From Burkholderia pseudomultivorans (GTDB lineage Bacteria > Pseudomonadota > Gammaproteobacteria > Burkholderiales > Burkholderiaceae), in NCBI RefSeq assembly GCF_001718415.1, contig NZ_CP013377.1, positions 1,674,001-1,738,000 of the forward strand: a stretch of 64,000 bases of DNA, read 5' to 3'. The translations under genes were made by a program, and so were the position numbers. The notes beneath the pieces are model-generated. The model saw only the letters and a list, made by a program, of their open reading frames with translations. It ran no database searches and had not been told where the DNA came from. This document shows, one piece after another, positions 35,526-43,611 of the stretch; the stretch's first letter is position 1, and every line of letters starts with the position of its first letter.

Positions 35526-35741
35526 CGTAACGCGCACAGCATTGTTGAAAGCTGCAAATAGCGAATTCGTCGTTCGGCACCGGTCCGGCGCGTTCGCGAA
35601 GCAGGACCGAAAGGTCGATGAGTCGCGCGATTTCACCGGGTATGGGACGACGCAGGTGGGAGTGACGGCGGGGATTCAGCAGCGGTTTCGAGCCTCGATG
35701 AGCGACGCATTAGGACGAAGATGCATCTCGCTTCTTCGTCC
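35526..35741 (+). pseudogene. Decayed porin 3'-end, copy C
   Basis: Bases 35590-35691 match the porin end with a two-codon deletion; the last ~60 bases differ at about three positions, and the stop TGA is now CGA. It reads FAKQDRKVDESRDFTGYGTT then GVTAGIQQRF. Upstream, 35526-35574 is the 49-bp block shared with copy B. Downstream, an 8-bp hairpin GGACGAAG (35713-35720) / CTTCGTCC (35734-35741) occupies the terminator position. A frame runs through but no functional gene is indicated. Confidence 0.75.
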
Positions 35742-35908
35742 GGCTCGTTTCGTTCGTTTCCCTCGCGCGAGTGTCGCGAAAATCGCCGGCAGCATGCCGG
35801 TGACGGCGATCGCCAGGAGCGACGCCCGTGCAATGTATGGACGCTGTACGAGAGCATCGACGCGCGATCACATCACATCGCTGGATCCACGCACCGCGCA
35901 ACACCCGT
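35742..35908. other. Spacer between porin tail C and toxin gene end
   Basis: No gene, hairpin or clear promoter seen; lower GC than the core genes around it. Confidence 0.4.
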
Positions 35909-36485
35909 TCAAAGAAGTACCCGATAGGCTTCGAGCGCCTGACAGGTCTGAACCATGCCTTGTCGCCGCAAGATCTCGAGATACCGGTCTGCAGTCAACG
36001 GTGGTTGTTTGAGCGCCTCTCGCTGTCGCCTCGCGGCCGCAACGACCACGGCCGGTTCAAGGTCGAAAAGATTGTCGACGAACTCGTCGGGATGCTGCGC
36101 CTCGATGCCATACGGCGACAACACCTCTTCGGGAAAGTCCTTCCGGTTGAACGTCACGATCACGCTGGCGTTGCAGCGGATTGCAGCGGCAAGCACGTGA
36201 CGATCATCGGCATCCGGAAGAACAAGCCCGGCAATCAGCGATTCATAACCGGTCACGACGGCATCGGGTATCGCTCGATCCATCAAACTTGAGGTTCGAT
36301 CAAGCTGTTCCGCTGTCAGGTCCGGATGGTTCTCCAACAGATTGCGCTTCCACTCATCGCGAATATGCGCGCTCCAGCGGGCCCGGAAACATCCGCTTCA
36401 ACGCAAGGCGCATCAGGAAATCGCGAAGTGGCGCGGGATAAAGTACACAGGCATCGTAGACGGCCGTAAATGCCGAACTCGTCAT
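35909..36485 (-). pseudogene. PIN-domain toxin (VapC-like), frameshifted
   Basis: The ATG at 36485 overlaps the antitoxin stop (ATGA). The first ~31 codons read MTSSAFTAVYDACVLYPAPL then RDFLMRLAL, the canonical PIN start with its first acidic residue (YDACVL). The frame then meets a stop at about 36357. The rest of the protein (FRARWSAHIRDEWKRNLLEN, PDADDRHVLAAAIRCNA, IVTFNRKDFP) continues in another frame to 35909. The total span, 577 bases, is 192 codons plus one, so a single extra base near 36385-36405 explains it. The catalytic PIN acids (Asp in PDADDRH, Asp in FNRKDF) are intact in the second frame. Either a real inactivation or a sequencing error. Confidence 0.8.
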
Positions 36486-36949
36486 TCGTAGCCCATCCGC
36501 AGTTCCTGTGCCTGCTTGCTCAGTTCCTCCATTGCATCGGCACTCGCCTGGTCGCGCTCAGCCTTGTAGCGCATCAGATCGGAAAAGCGCACGCGCCGAT
36601 GCTTGCCTGTCCGGTGATAGGGCAATGCATTCGATTCAAGCAGCTTGATCAGGTGCGGGCGGGAGACATTGAGCAAATCTGCCGCTTCCTGGGTCGTCAA
36701 TTCCGCATGAACCGGCACAACCTTGACCGCGTTGCCGTCCGCCAACTCCGCAAGAATATCCACCAGCAGGCGGAGCGCAGATGTCGGCAGTTCGACCTGA
36801 TGCGCTCGATTCTCGTCATCAAAGATCTGAATGCGCTGCGTATCGTTTCGTGTTGCGAGATAAGCCGCCAGCATGCGTTGCCCCTCGACGGCCGCCTGCA
36901 TCTCGCGCTCGACGGGCAAGATCATGTCGGGTGTCGTGGCATGAGGCAT
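36482..36949 (-). CDS. Antitoxin with excisionase-type HTH, partner of the PIN toxin
   Basis: 155 residues. The C-terminal half has an HTH_17/excisionase motif, LTTQEAADLLNVSRPHLIKLLESNALPYHRTGKHRRVRFSDLMRYK, for DNA binding; the N-terminal half (about 1-80) is probably for toxin contact. GGAGAG lies six bases before ATG 36949; the TTG twelve bases earlier is less likely. It overlaps the toxin gene by 4 bp, the standard antitoxin-first order, and presumably represses its own operon. Confidence 0.82.
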   Translation of the reverse strand: MPHATTPDMILPVEREMQAAVEGQRMLAAYLATRNDTQRIQIFDDENRAHQVELPTSALRLLVDILAELADGNAVKVVPVHAELTTQEAADLLNVSRPHLIKLLESNALPYHRTGKHRRVRFSDLMRYKAERDQASADAMEELSKQAQELRMGYE

Positions 36950-37049
36950 GGCGCTCTCCAATCGGAATTTCAGAACTCCCTCAGTCTATTCGAAATAAAC
37001 GAAACTTGATCAAGCCCCCAAATATGCCGAGTACAGCCGGTTTCCTCGT

Positions 37050-37856
37050 TCAATACGCCCCATCCCCCTTCCTCCCAACATCCCCCTCCTTCCCCTTGAA
37101 CAGCGCCGCCAACCGCTCCGCCCCCCTCGCCAGCAACGTCGTATCGACGCCAACCGCCACGAACAGCGCGCCCGCTTCGAGGTAACGCCGCGCGGCCGCT
37201 TCATCCGCACTGAGTATCCCCGGCGCCTTCCCCGCCGCCTTGATCGCCCGGATCGCGCCGTCGATCGCCGCCTGCACGTCCGGATGCCCGGGATGGCCGA
37301 GATGCCCGAGATCGGCCGCGAGATCCGCCGGCCCGATGAACACGCCATCCACGCCTTCGACACGCGCAATCGCATCGACCGCATCGAGTCCCGCGCGCGT
37401 CTCGACCTGCACGAGCACGGCCATCTCCTCATTCGCGCGATGCAGGTAATCGTCCACGCGATTCCAGCGCGACGCGCGCGCGAGCGCGCTGCCGACGCCG
37501 CGAATCCCGTGCGGCGGATAACGCGTCGCCGCCACCGCCGCGCGCGCTTCGTCGGCGCTCTGCACCATCGGCACCAGCAGCGTCTGCGCACCGAGGTCGA
37601 GCACCTGCTTGACGATCACCGGATCGTTCCACGGCACCCGCACGACCGGCTGCGACGGATACGGCGCGATCGCCTGCAGCTGCGCAAGGATCGTCGGCAC
37701 CGTGTTCGGCGCGTGCTCGCCGTCGATCAGCAGCCAGTCGAAACCGGCGCCCGCGACGACTTCCGCGCTGTACGCATTCGCAAGGCCGAGCCACAGCCCG
37801 ATCTGCGCATCGCCGCGCGCGAGCGCGGCCTTGAAGGCATTCGAAGGAATCTGCAT
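37050..37856 (-). CDS. hpaI: 4-hydroxy-2-oxoheptanedioate aldolase
   Basis: 268 residues, class II metal-dependent HpcH/HpaI aldolase. Signatures [56 protein letters not shown] (metal-binding Glu and Asp and substrate Arg region), and [15 protein letters not shown]. It splits 4-hydroxy-2-oxoheptanedioate into pyruvate and succinic semialdehyde, the last step of homoprotocatechuate breakdown. It is the promoter-distal gene of the hpa operon, 7 bp after hpaH. Confidence 0.95.
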   Translation of the reverse strand: MQIPSNAFKAALARGDAQIGLWLGLANAYSAEVVAGAGFDWLLIDGEHAPNTVPTILAQLQAIAPYPSQPVVRVPWNDPVIVKQVLDLGAQTLLVPMVQSADEARAAVAATRYPPHGIRGVGSALARASRWNRVDDYLHRANEEMAVLVQVETRAGLDAVDAIARVEGVDGVFIGPADLAADLGHLGHPGHPDVQAAIDGAIRAIKAAGKAPGILSADEAAARRYLEAGALFVAVGVDTTLLARGAERLAALFKGKEGDVGRKGDGAY

Positions 37857-37863
37857 CGTGGGT

Positions 37864-38667
37864 TCACCCGAAGTAGCACTGAATCGTCCCGAGCGGGCCG
37901 TAGTCGACGCTGAACGTATCGCCCGGCCGCGCCGCGCACGGCCGCGTGAACGATCCGCCGAGCACGATCTGGCCCGGCTCCAGCGCGACGTCGAAGCGCG
38001 CCAGCCGGTTCGCGAGCCACGCGACGCCGTTGGCCGGATGGTTCAGCACGCCGGCCGCGACGCCCGTTTCCTCGACCACGCCGTTGCGCGACATGATCGC
38101 CGCGACCCAGCGCAGGTCGACGTCCTGCGGCTTCACGGGCCGCCCGCCGATCACGACGCCCGCGTTCGCCGCGTTGTCGGCGATCGTGTCGAACACCTTG
38201 CGCGGCCGCTGCGTGTCGGGATCGATCGACTGGCTGCGCGCGTCGATGATCTCGAGCGCGGGCACCACGTAGTCGACGGCGTCGTACACATCGAAGATCG
38301 TGCAGTCCGGGCCGCTCAAGCGCTTGCCGAGCACGAATGCGAGCTCGACCTCGACGCGCGGCACGATGAAGCGGCCGGTCGGAATCGTGCCGCCGTCGTC
38401 GAAGAACATGTCGTCGAGCAGCGCGCCGTAGTCGGGCTCGTCGATCTGCGACGTGTTCTGCATCGCCTTCGACGTCAGGCCGATCTTGTGCCCTTTCAGC
38501 GTGCGGCCTTCCGCGAGCTTCAGCGCGACCCACGCGCGCTGGATCGCATACGCGTCGTCGATCGTGATGTCGGGATGGTCGAGCGAGATCTGGCGGATCT
38601 GCTTGCGCTCGCGCTCGGCGTCGTGCAGGCGGCGGGCGAGCTGGTCGATGATGGCGGTGTCGAGCAT
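37864..38667 (-). CDS. hpaH: 2-oxo-hept-4-ene-1,7-dioate hydratase
   Basis: 267 residues, FAH-like hydratase (MhpD/HpcG family). Motifs [46 protein letters not shown] (metal-binding Glu residues) and [10 protein letters not shown]. It hydrates the dienoate to 4-hydroxy-2-oxoheptanedioate. The ATG at 38667 is 19 bp after hpaF; a longer frame from 38712 would overlap hpaF. Confidence 0.95.
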   Translation of the reverse strand: MLDTAIIDQLARRLHDAERERKQIRQISLDHPDITIDDAYAIQRAWVALKLAEGRTLKGHKIGLTSKAMQNTSQIDEPDYGALLDDMFFDDGGTIPTGRFIVPRVEVELAFVLGKRLSGPDCTIFDVYDAVDYVVPALEIIDARSQSIDPDTQRPRKVFDTIADNAANAGVVIGGRPVKPQDVDLRWVAAIMSRNGVVEETGVAAGVLNHPANGVAWLANRLARFDVALEPGQIVLGGSFTRPCAARPGDTFSVDYGPLGTIQCYFG

Positions 38668-38686
38668 GGTCGGATCGGGATCGGGG

Positions 38687-39079
38687 TCAGTCGGCCCGCT
38701 TGTAGCGGGCATGGATGTTGTTGTGCTTGTACGTGCCGCTTTCGCTGAACTCGGTCAGCTCCATCGACAGCGCGAGATAGCGCTTCGCATACAGCTCGGC
38801 GAAATGTGTCTTGATCGCATCGAACAGCGCGTCGCACGCGGCCTTTTTCTGCGCGTCGCTGCGGCCCGAACCGATCTTCAGCGTCACGTGGACGAACGCG
38901 TCGTCGGCGCTGCCGTCGGCGACGCAGTAGTCCTGCAGCTCGATCGCGCGCGAGCGAATTCCGCCGATCGGAAACACGCCGCCCTGTGCGATCAGCGTCG
39001 CGTTGATCGTGCGCAGCAGCGCCGGAATGCGCGCGTCGTCGCGGATGTTCGCGGTGTATTCAACGACGATATGGGGCAT
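38687..39079 (-). CDS. hpaF: 5-carboxymethyl-2-hydroxymuconate delta-isomerase
   Basis: 130 residues, CHMI family of the tautomerase superfamily. The mature start [15 protein letters not shown] provides catalytic Pro after Met removal. Trimeric cytoplasmic enzyme that isomerises 5-carboxymethyl-2-hydroxymuconate before decarboxylation. Position between hpaD and hpaH agrees with enterobacterial order. Confidence 0.95.
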   Translation of the reverse strand: MPHIVVEYTANIRDDARIPALLRTINATLIAQGGVFPIGGIRSRAIELQDYCVADGSADDAFVHVTLKIGSGRSDAQKKAACDALFDAIKTHFAELYAKRYLALSMELTEFSESGTYKHNNIHARYKRAD

Positions 39080-39115
39080 GGCTCATCCTGTCGGTCGGAG
39101 TGGGCGCCGTGGTGC

Positions 39116-39964
39116 TCAGCACAGCGGAAAAATCGCATTGATCTGCCCCGTCCCCGAACTCGCGAAGTAGTCGGTGACGATCTCGACCGGCTTGTTGTAA
39201 CGGTCCCAGCCGAGCAGCCCGAGCAGCATCGCGGTGTCGTGCATCCCGCCCTCGCCGTGGCAATGCGTGTTGTAGTCGGGCAGCATCGCGCAGAACGTCT
39301 TGAAATCGCCCTGCTTCCAGAGCTCGACCACGCGCAGGTCGACCTGGCGGAAAAACTCGCGGCTGATCTCGTGGATCGATTCCTCCGGGCTGCCGTTGTC
39401 GTTGAAGCGGTGCGACAGCGATCCGCTCGCGAGGAACGCGACGTTCGAATCGCTCTTCTCGATCGCTTCGAGCAGCGCCTCGCCGAAGCGGCGGCTTTCG
39501 TCGAGCTGATGCCACATGCACCAGCCCGCGATCGACACGACCTTGAAGTGCTGGTCGCCGTTCATGTAGCGCATCGGCACGAGCGTGCCGTATTCGAGTT
39601 CGAGGCTGTCGATCTCGTGCGCGCGCGTCGCGATCCCGCGTTCGCTGGCCGTTTCGGCGATCAGCCGGCCGAGCGCGGGATTGCCCGGATACGCGTACGT
39701 CATGTCGCGGATGAAATGCGGCAGTTCGTTGCTCGTGTACGTGCCGGCAAACCGCGCGTTGCAGTTCACGTGATAGCCGGCATTGACGAGCCAGTGCACG
39801 TCCGACACGACGATCGTGTCGACGCCGAGCGCGCGGCAGCGCTCGCCGATCAGCTGATGGCCGCGGATCGCCGCTTCACGACAGCCGTGATGCCTGCCGG
39901 GCAGCTCCGACAGGTACATCGACGGCACGTGCGTGATCTTCGCGGCGAGGGACAGTTTGCCCAT
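39116..39964 (-). CDS. hpaD: 3,4-dihydroxyphenylacetate (homoprotocatechuate) 2,3-dioxygenase
   Basis: 282 residues, class III (LigB-type) extradiol dioxygenase. Conserved AAKITHVPSMYLSELPGRHHGCREAAIRGH carries His ligands; DTIVVSDVHWLVNAGYHVN and FLASGSLSHRFNDNG contain further metal or acid-base His. It cleaves the ring of homoprotocatechuate to 5-carboxymethyl-2-hydroxymuconate semialdehyde. Matches the 283-residue E. coli HpaD in length. Confidence 0.95.
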   Translation of the reverse strand: MGKLSLAAKITHVPSMYLSELPGRHHGCREAAIRGHQLIGERCRALGVDTIVVSDVHWLVNAGYHVNCNARFAGTYTSNELPHFIRDMTYAYPGNPALGRLIAETASERGIATRAHEIDSLELEYGTLVPMRYMNGDQHFKVVSIAGWCMWHQLDESRRFGEALLEAIEKSDSNVAFLASGSLSHRFNDNGSPEESIHEISREFFRQVDLRVVELWKQGDFKTFCAMLPDYNTHCHGEGGMHDTAMLLGLLGWDRYNKPVEIVTDYFASSGTGQINAIFPLC

Positions 39965-40007
39965 CGTGAGTCTCCGTTTGTTCTTGCGGCAGATCGACCC
40001 GCGCGCG

Positions 40008-41471
40008 TCACACGCCCCAGCGCGGAATATGATGCGAGCCCATCGAGATGCAGACGTTCTTGATCTCCGCGAACACCTCGAAGCTGTACTCGCCGCCTTC
40101 GCGCCCGGTGCCCGACTCCTTCACGCCGCCGAACGGCTGGCGCAGGTCGCGCACGTTCTGGCTGTTCACGAACACCATGCCGGCCTCGATGCCGCGCGCC
40201 AGACGATGCACCTTGCCGACGTCCTGCGTCCAGATGTACGACGCGAGCCCGTAGGCCGTGTCGTTCGCGAGCCGCAGCCCTTCTTCCTCGTCCTCGAACG
40301 GAATCAGGCACGCGACCGGCCCGAAGATTTCCTCCTGCGCGATGCGCATCCGGTTGTCGACGTCGGCGAACACGGTCGGCCGCACGAAGTTGCCGTTGCG
40401 CAGGTGATCGGGCAGGCCCGCCGGCTTGTCCGCGCCGCCGGCGACGATCCGCGCGCCTTCCTGCTCGCCGATGCGGATGTAGCCCGTCACCTTCTCCCAG
40501 TGCTGGCGCGTGATCATCGCGCCGAGCTGGGTCGCCGGATCGGACGGATCGCCGACCACGAGGTTGTTCGCGCGGCGCGAGAATTCCTGCACGAAGCGAT
40601 CGTAGATCGTGCGCTGCACGAAGATCCGCGAGCCCGCGGTGCAGCGTTCGCCGTTGATCGAGAAGATCGTGAACAGCGACGCGTCGAGCGCGCGGTCGAA
40701 ATCGGCGTCGTCGAAAATCAGCACCGGCGACTTGCCGCCGAGTTCCATCGAATACTTCTTCAGGCCCGCGCGCTCCATGATGCGCTTGCCCGTGACCGTG
40801 CCGCCCGTAAACGACACCGCACGCACGTCCGGATGCCGCACCAGCGCATCGCCGGCCGTCGCGCCGTAGCCCTGCACGACGTTCAGCACGCCGCGCGGAA
40901 TGCCCGCCTCGAGCGCGAGGCGGCCGAGCTGGTCGGCCGTCAGCGGCGACAGCTCGGACATCTTCAGCACGGCCGTGTTGCCGAGTGCGAGGCACGGCGC
41001 CGTTTTCCACGTCGCGGTCATGAACGGCACGTTCCACGGCGACACCAGCGCGCACACGCCGACCGGCTGGTACAGCGTGTAGTTCAGCATCTGGTCGTCG
41101 ACCGGATAGGTGCGGCCGTTCATCTGCACGCAGACTTCCGCAAAGAAGTTGAAGTTCTCCGACGCGCGCGGAATCAGCTGCTTGCTGGTCTGCGCGATCG
41201 GCAGGCCGGTGTCCTGCGTTTCCAGCGCCGCGAGCGTCGGCACGTTCTTCTCGATCAGCTCGCCGAGCTTGCGCATCAGCTTCGCGCGCTCCTTCGCGGG
41301 CGTATTGGCCCACTTCGGGAACGCTTCCTTCGCCGCGCGCACGGCCGCGTCGACTTCGGCCTCGCCGCCCGACGCAACCTCGGTGATCGCTTCGCCGGTC
41401 GCGGGATTCAGCGTCGTGAAGGTCTCTCGGCTGTCGACCTCGCGGCCGTCGATCCAGTGCTTGATGGTCAT
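40008..41471 (-). CDS. hpaE: 5-carboxymethyl-2-hydroxymuconate semialdehyde dehydrogenase
   Basis: 487 residues, NAD-dependent aldehyde dehydrogenase. Key motifs: LVSPWNVPFMTATWK, FTGGTVTGKRI (cofactor loop), MELGGKSPVLIF (general-base Glu) and NGERCTAGSRIFVQ (nucleophile Cys near residue 290). It oxidises the ring-fission semialdehyde to the tricarboxylic acid. GGAG precedes ATG 41471; 22 bp from hpaG2. Confidence 0.95.
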   Translation of the reverse strand: MTIKHWIDGREVDSRETFTTLNPATGEAITEVASGGEAEVDAAVRAAKEAFPKWANTPAKERAKLMRKLGELIEKNVPTLAALETQDTGLPIAQTSKQLIPRASENFNFFAEVCVQMNGRTYPVDDQMLNYTLYQPVGVCALVSPWNVPFMTATWKTAPCLALGNTAVLKMSELSPLTADQLGRLALEAGIPRGVLNVVQGYGATAGDALVRHPDVRAVSFTGGTVTGKRIMERAGLKKYSMELGGKSPVLIFDDADFDRALDASLFTIFSINGERCTAGSRIFVQRTIYDRFVQEFSRRANNLVVGDPSDPATQLGAMITRQHWEKVTGYIRIGEQEGARIVAGGADKPAGLPDHLRNGNFVRPTVFADVDNRMRIAQEEIFGPVACLIPFEDEEEGLRLANDTAYGLASYIWTQDVGKVHRLARGIEAGMVFVNSQNVRDLRQPFGGVKESGTGREGGEYSFEVFAEIKNVCISMGSHHIPRWGV

Positions 41472-41493
41472 CTGCTCTCCTTGTGCGACGGGC

Positions 41494-42258
41494 TCAGCCG
41501 GCGCGATAGTAGTCGTGCTCGCCGACGATCGTGTTCACGAGCCGGCCGATGCCTTCGATCTCGGTGACGACCTCGTCGCCCGGCTTCGTATCGGCCAGCC
41601 CTTCCGGCGTGCCGGTCAGGATCAGGTCGCCCGGCGCGAGCGTCATGAAGCCGCTGATGTGCTCGATCAGCGCCGGCACGTCGAAGATCATGTCGCGCGT
41701 GCTGCCGCGCTGCGTCTCCTCGCCGTTGACCGTCGTGCGCAACGTGAGATCGCCCGCATCGCCGATTTCGTCGCGGCTGACGAACCACGGCCCGAGCGGC
41801 GTGCAGGTGTCGCGGTTCTTCACGCGCAGGTTCGGCCGGTAGTAGTTCTCGAGATAGTCGCGAATCGCGTAGTCGTTCGCGACCGTGTAGCCGGCGACGT
41901 AATCGAGCGCCTGCGCGCGGCGCACGTTGCGCGCAGGCCGGCCGATCACGACGGCCAGCTCGCACTCGTAGTGCATGTGCGTCGCGTCGGCCGGCCGCAC
42001 GGTGCGCGACCGGTGACCGATGAACGTGTTCGGCCCCTTCAGGAAGATCAGCGGCTCGCTCGGCGCCTTGAACGCGAGTTCCTTCGCGTGGTCCGCGTAG
42101 TTCAGGCCGAGCGCGAAGGTCGTGCGCGGCGCGACGGGCGGCAGCCACGCGACGGCGTCCTCGGCGAGCACGCGCCCCGTATCGAGACGGATCGCGCCGT
42201 CGCCGGCCGGCTCGGCCGCATGCAATGCGCCGTTGTAGATCACGCGTGCGGTTTTCAT
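41494..42258 (-). CDS. hpaG2: HpaG C-terminal-type subunit: OPET decarboxylase/HHDD isomerase (second half)
   Basis: 254 residues, fumarylacetoacetate hydrolase fold. Motifs ALGLNYADHAKELAF, LIFLKGPNTFIGH, HMHYECELAVVIGR (metal-binding Glu pair), GYTVANDYAIRDYLENYYRPNLRVKNRDTCTPLGPWF and LILTGTPEGLAD. In E. coli HpaG is one ~430-residue chain made of two FAH halves; here they are two genes overlapping by 4 bp. Start ATG 42258 overlaps the hpaG1 stop. Confidence 0.93.
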   Translation of the reverse strand: MKTARVIYNGALHAAEPAGDGAIRLDTGRVLAEDAVAWLPPVAPRTTFALGLNYADHAKELAFKAPSEPLIFLKGPNTFIGHRSRTVRPADATHMHYECELAVVIGRPARNVRRAQALDYVAGYTVANDYAIRDYLENYYRPNLRVKNRDTCTPLGPWFVSRDEIGDAGDLTLRTTVNGEETQRGSTRDMIFDVPALIEHISGFMTLAPGDLILTGTPEGLADTKPGDEVVTEIEGIGRLVNTIVGEHDYYRAG

Positions 42259-42944
42259 CGTGCGCCCTCCTCGATCAGCGTGTGCCGCAGCGTGCCGATG
42301 CCGTCGGCGGCGATCTCGATCGTACTGCCCGCGCGGGCGCGCGGCGCACCGCCGGCGACGCCGAGCAGCAGCACGTCGCCCGCGTCGAACGACATGAACG
42401 ACGTGATGTCGGCGATCAACTCGCGCACCGGACGGATCAGCGTGGCGGTCGACGCGGATGCCGCGACTTCGCCGTCGATCCGCACGGTCAGCCCGATCGC
42501 ATCGACGTCGGCCAGCGCGGCGGCCGGCACGATGGCCGGGCCCAGCGGGCAAAAGCCGTCGCGGCACTTGAAGCGCACGGCCGGACGGTAATAGTCGGGA
42601 TGCGGCACCGACACGTCGCTCGCGAGCGTGAAGCCGTGCACGTAGTCGAGCGCGTGCGCGGCCGGCACGCGCGTCGCGCGGCGCGCGAACACGACGGCCA
42701 CCGACGCGCCGATCTCCAGCGCATCGACGCCCGCCGGCACGACGACGGCCGCGCCGTCGGCCGCATGCGTGTTGGCCGGCTTGATGTAAAGGATCGGCGC
42801 CTGCGGCGGGCGGCCGTAAGGCGCCGCGTGGACGGCTTCCCCGAGCGCGTCGAGTGCGGCGCGCTCGTTGAGCAGCGCACCGTAGACGGTACCGATCGCC
42901 ACCGGCAGCGGCGGCGCCGCGGCGGTCGTGCAACACAGCTCCAT
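42255..42944 (-). CDS. hpaG1: HpaG N-terminal-type subunit: OPET decarboxylase/HHDD isomerase (first half)
   Basis: 229 residues, second FAH-fold chain. IGTVYGALLNERAALDALGEAVH, APILYIKPANTHAADG, LEIGASVAVVFARRA, GFTLASDVSVPHPDYYRPAVRFKCRDGFCPLGPAI and LLLGVAGGAPRARAG parallel the motifs of hpaG2 but are more diverged. It likely pairs with hpaG2 for decarboxylation and isomerisation. First gene of the operon; its promoter lies in the 152-bp gap to hpaR. Confidence 0.92.
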   Translation of the reverse strand: MELCCTTAAAPPLPVAIGTVYGALLNERAALDALGEAVHAAPYGRPPQAPILYIKPANTHAADGAAVVVPAGVDALEIGASVAVVFARRATRVPAAHALDYVHGFTLASDVSVPHPDYYRPAVRFKCRDGFCPLGPAIVPAAALADVDAIGLTVRIDGEVAASASTATLIRPVRELIADITSFMSFDAGDVLLLGVAGGAPRARAGSTIEIAADGIGTLRHTLIEEGAR

Positions 42945-42983
42945 GCGTCATTCCCCTGCCGCGCGTCGCGGCGTATCGTCAAT

Positions 42984-43003
42984 AGTTAATATCTTAAGTA
43001 AAC
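42984..43003. promoter_or_regulatory. Putative HpaR operator in the hpaG1-hpaR intergenic region
   Basis: An A/T-rich segment centred on CTTAAG (42993-42998) with imperfect outer arms GTT...AAC (42985-42987 and 43001-43003) lies in the divergent promoter. MarR-family HpaR proteins bind such dyads and release on 4-hydroxyphenylacetate derivatives. The call rests on position and A/T-rich imperfect symmetry only. Confidence 0.35.
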
Positions 43004-43096
43004 AATCGCTCGCTGACAACCTCGATTACCCTGATACGCGAATCGAGCCACCGCCGGCTGCTAAGATTCAGGCATCCCCGACCACATCCGACCCCG

Positions 43097-43540
43097 ATGA
43101 ACCGTACGCTCGACCATCGCAATCTCGCCATGCTGCTGCTCGAGGCCCGCGAAACGCTGATGGGCATGTTCCGCCCCATTCTCAAGGAATTCGCACTGAC
43201 CGAACAGCAATGGCGGATCATCCGCGTGCTGGACGGCGAACCGTCGGAAGCGCTCGAAGCCGGCCAGATCGCGCGGCGCTGCTGCATCCTGAGCCCGAGC
43301 CTCACGGGCGTGCTCGAACGCATGGAGCGCGACGGCCTGATCACGCGCACGCGCGCGCAGGAGGATCAACGCCGGCTGCTGGTCAGCCTGACGCCGCAAA
43401 GCAGGAAGCTCGTCACGGAAATCGGTCCGCGCATCGACGAGCAATACCGGCAGCTCGAGGCGCGCTTCGGCCAGGACGGCCTCGACGACATCTACCGCGC
43501 GCTCGACCGGCTGATCGAACTCGGCAGCAGCACGCCCTGA
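43097..43540 (+). CDS. hpaR: MarR-family repressor of homoprotocatechuate degradation
   Basis: 147 residues. FRPILKEFALTEQQWRIIRVLDGEPSEALEAGQIARRCCILSPSLTGVLERMERDGLITRTRAQEDQRRLLVSLTP contains the MarR winged helix and its beta-wing (DQRR). The start MNRTLDHRNLAMLLLEARE matches HpaR/HpcR proteins. It is divergent from hpaG1, the standard arrangement for control of the operon. Confidence 0.92.
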   Translation: MNRTLDHRNLAMLLLEARETLMGMFRPILKEFALTEQQWRIIRVLDGEPSEALEAGQIARRCCILSPSLTGVLERMERDGLITRTRAQEDQRRLLVSLTPQSRKLVTEIGPRIDEQYRQLEARFGQDGLDDIYRALDRLIELGSSTP

Positions 43541-43560
43541 CGCGACGACGCCCGTTCGCG

Positions 43561-43586
43561 CGCCGGCGGCACGCGCCCTGCCGGCG
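43561..43586. terminator. Hairpin between convergent hpaR and reductase genes
   Basis: CGCCGGC (43561-43567) pairs with GCCGGCG (43580-43586), 12-nt loop, in the 71-bp convergent gap; no U-run. Confidence 0.35.
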
Positions 43587-43611
43587 GGAACGGGCTTCGC
43601 ATCGCGCGCGC

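Noticed and set aside
35515..36012. Open frame of 165 codons running through porin tail C
   Set aside because: Arises because the tail's stop TGA became CGA; no ribosome-binding site and no porin body, so treated as pseudogene read-through.
32338..36949. Genomic island with integrase
   Set aside because: No integrase, transposase or tRNA end was found, so only repeat-bounded accessory DNA is claimed.
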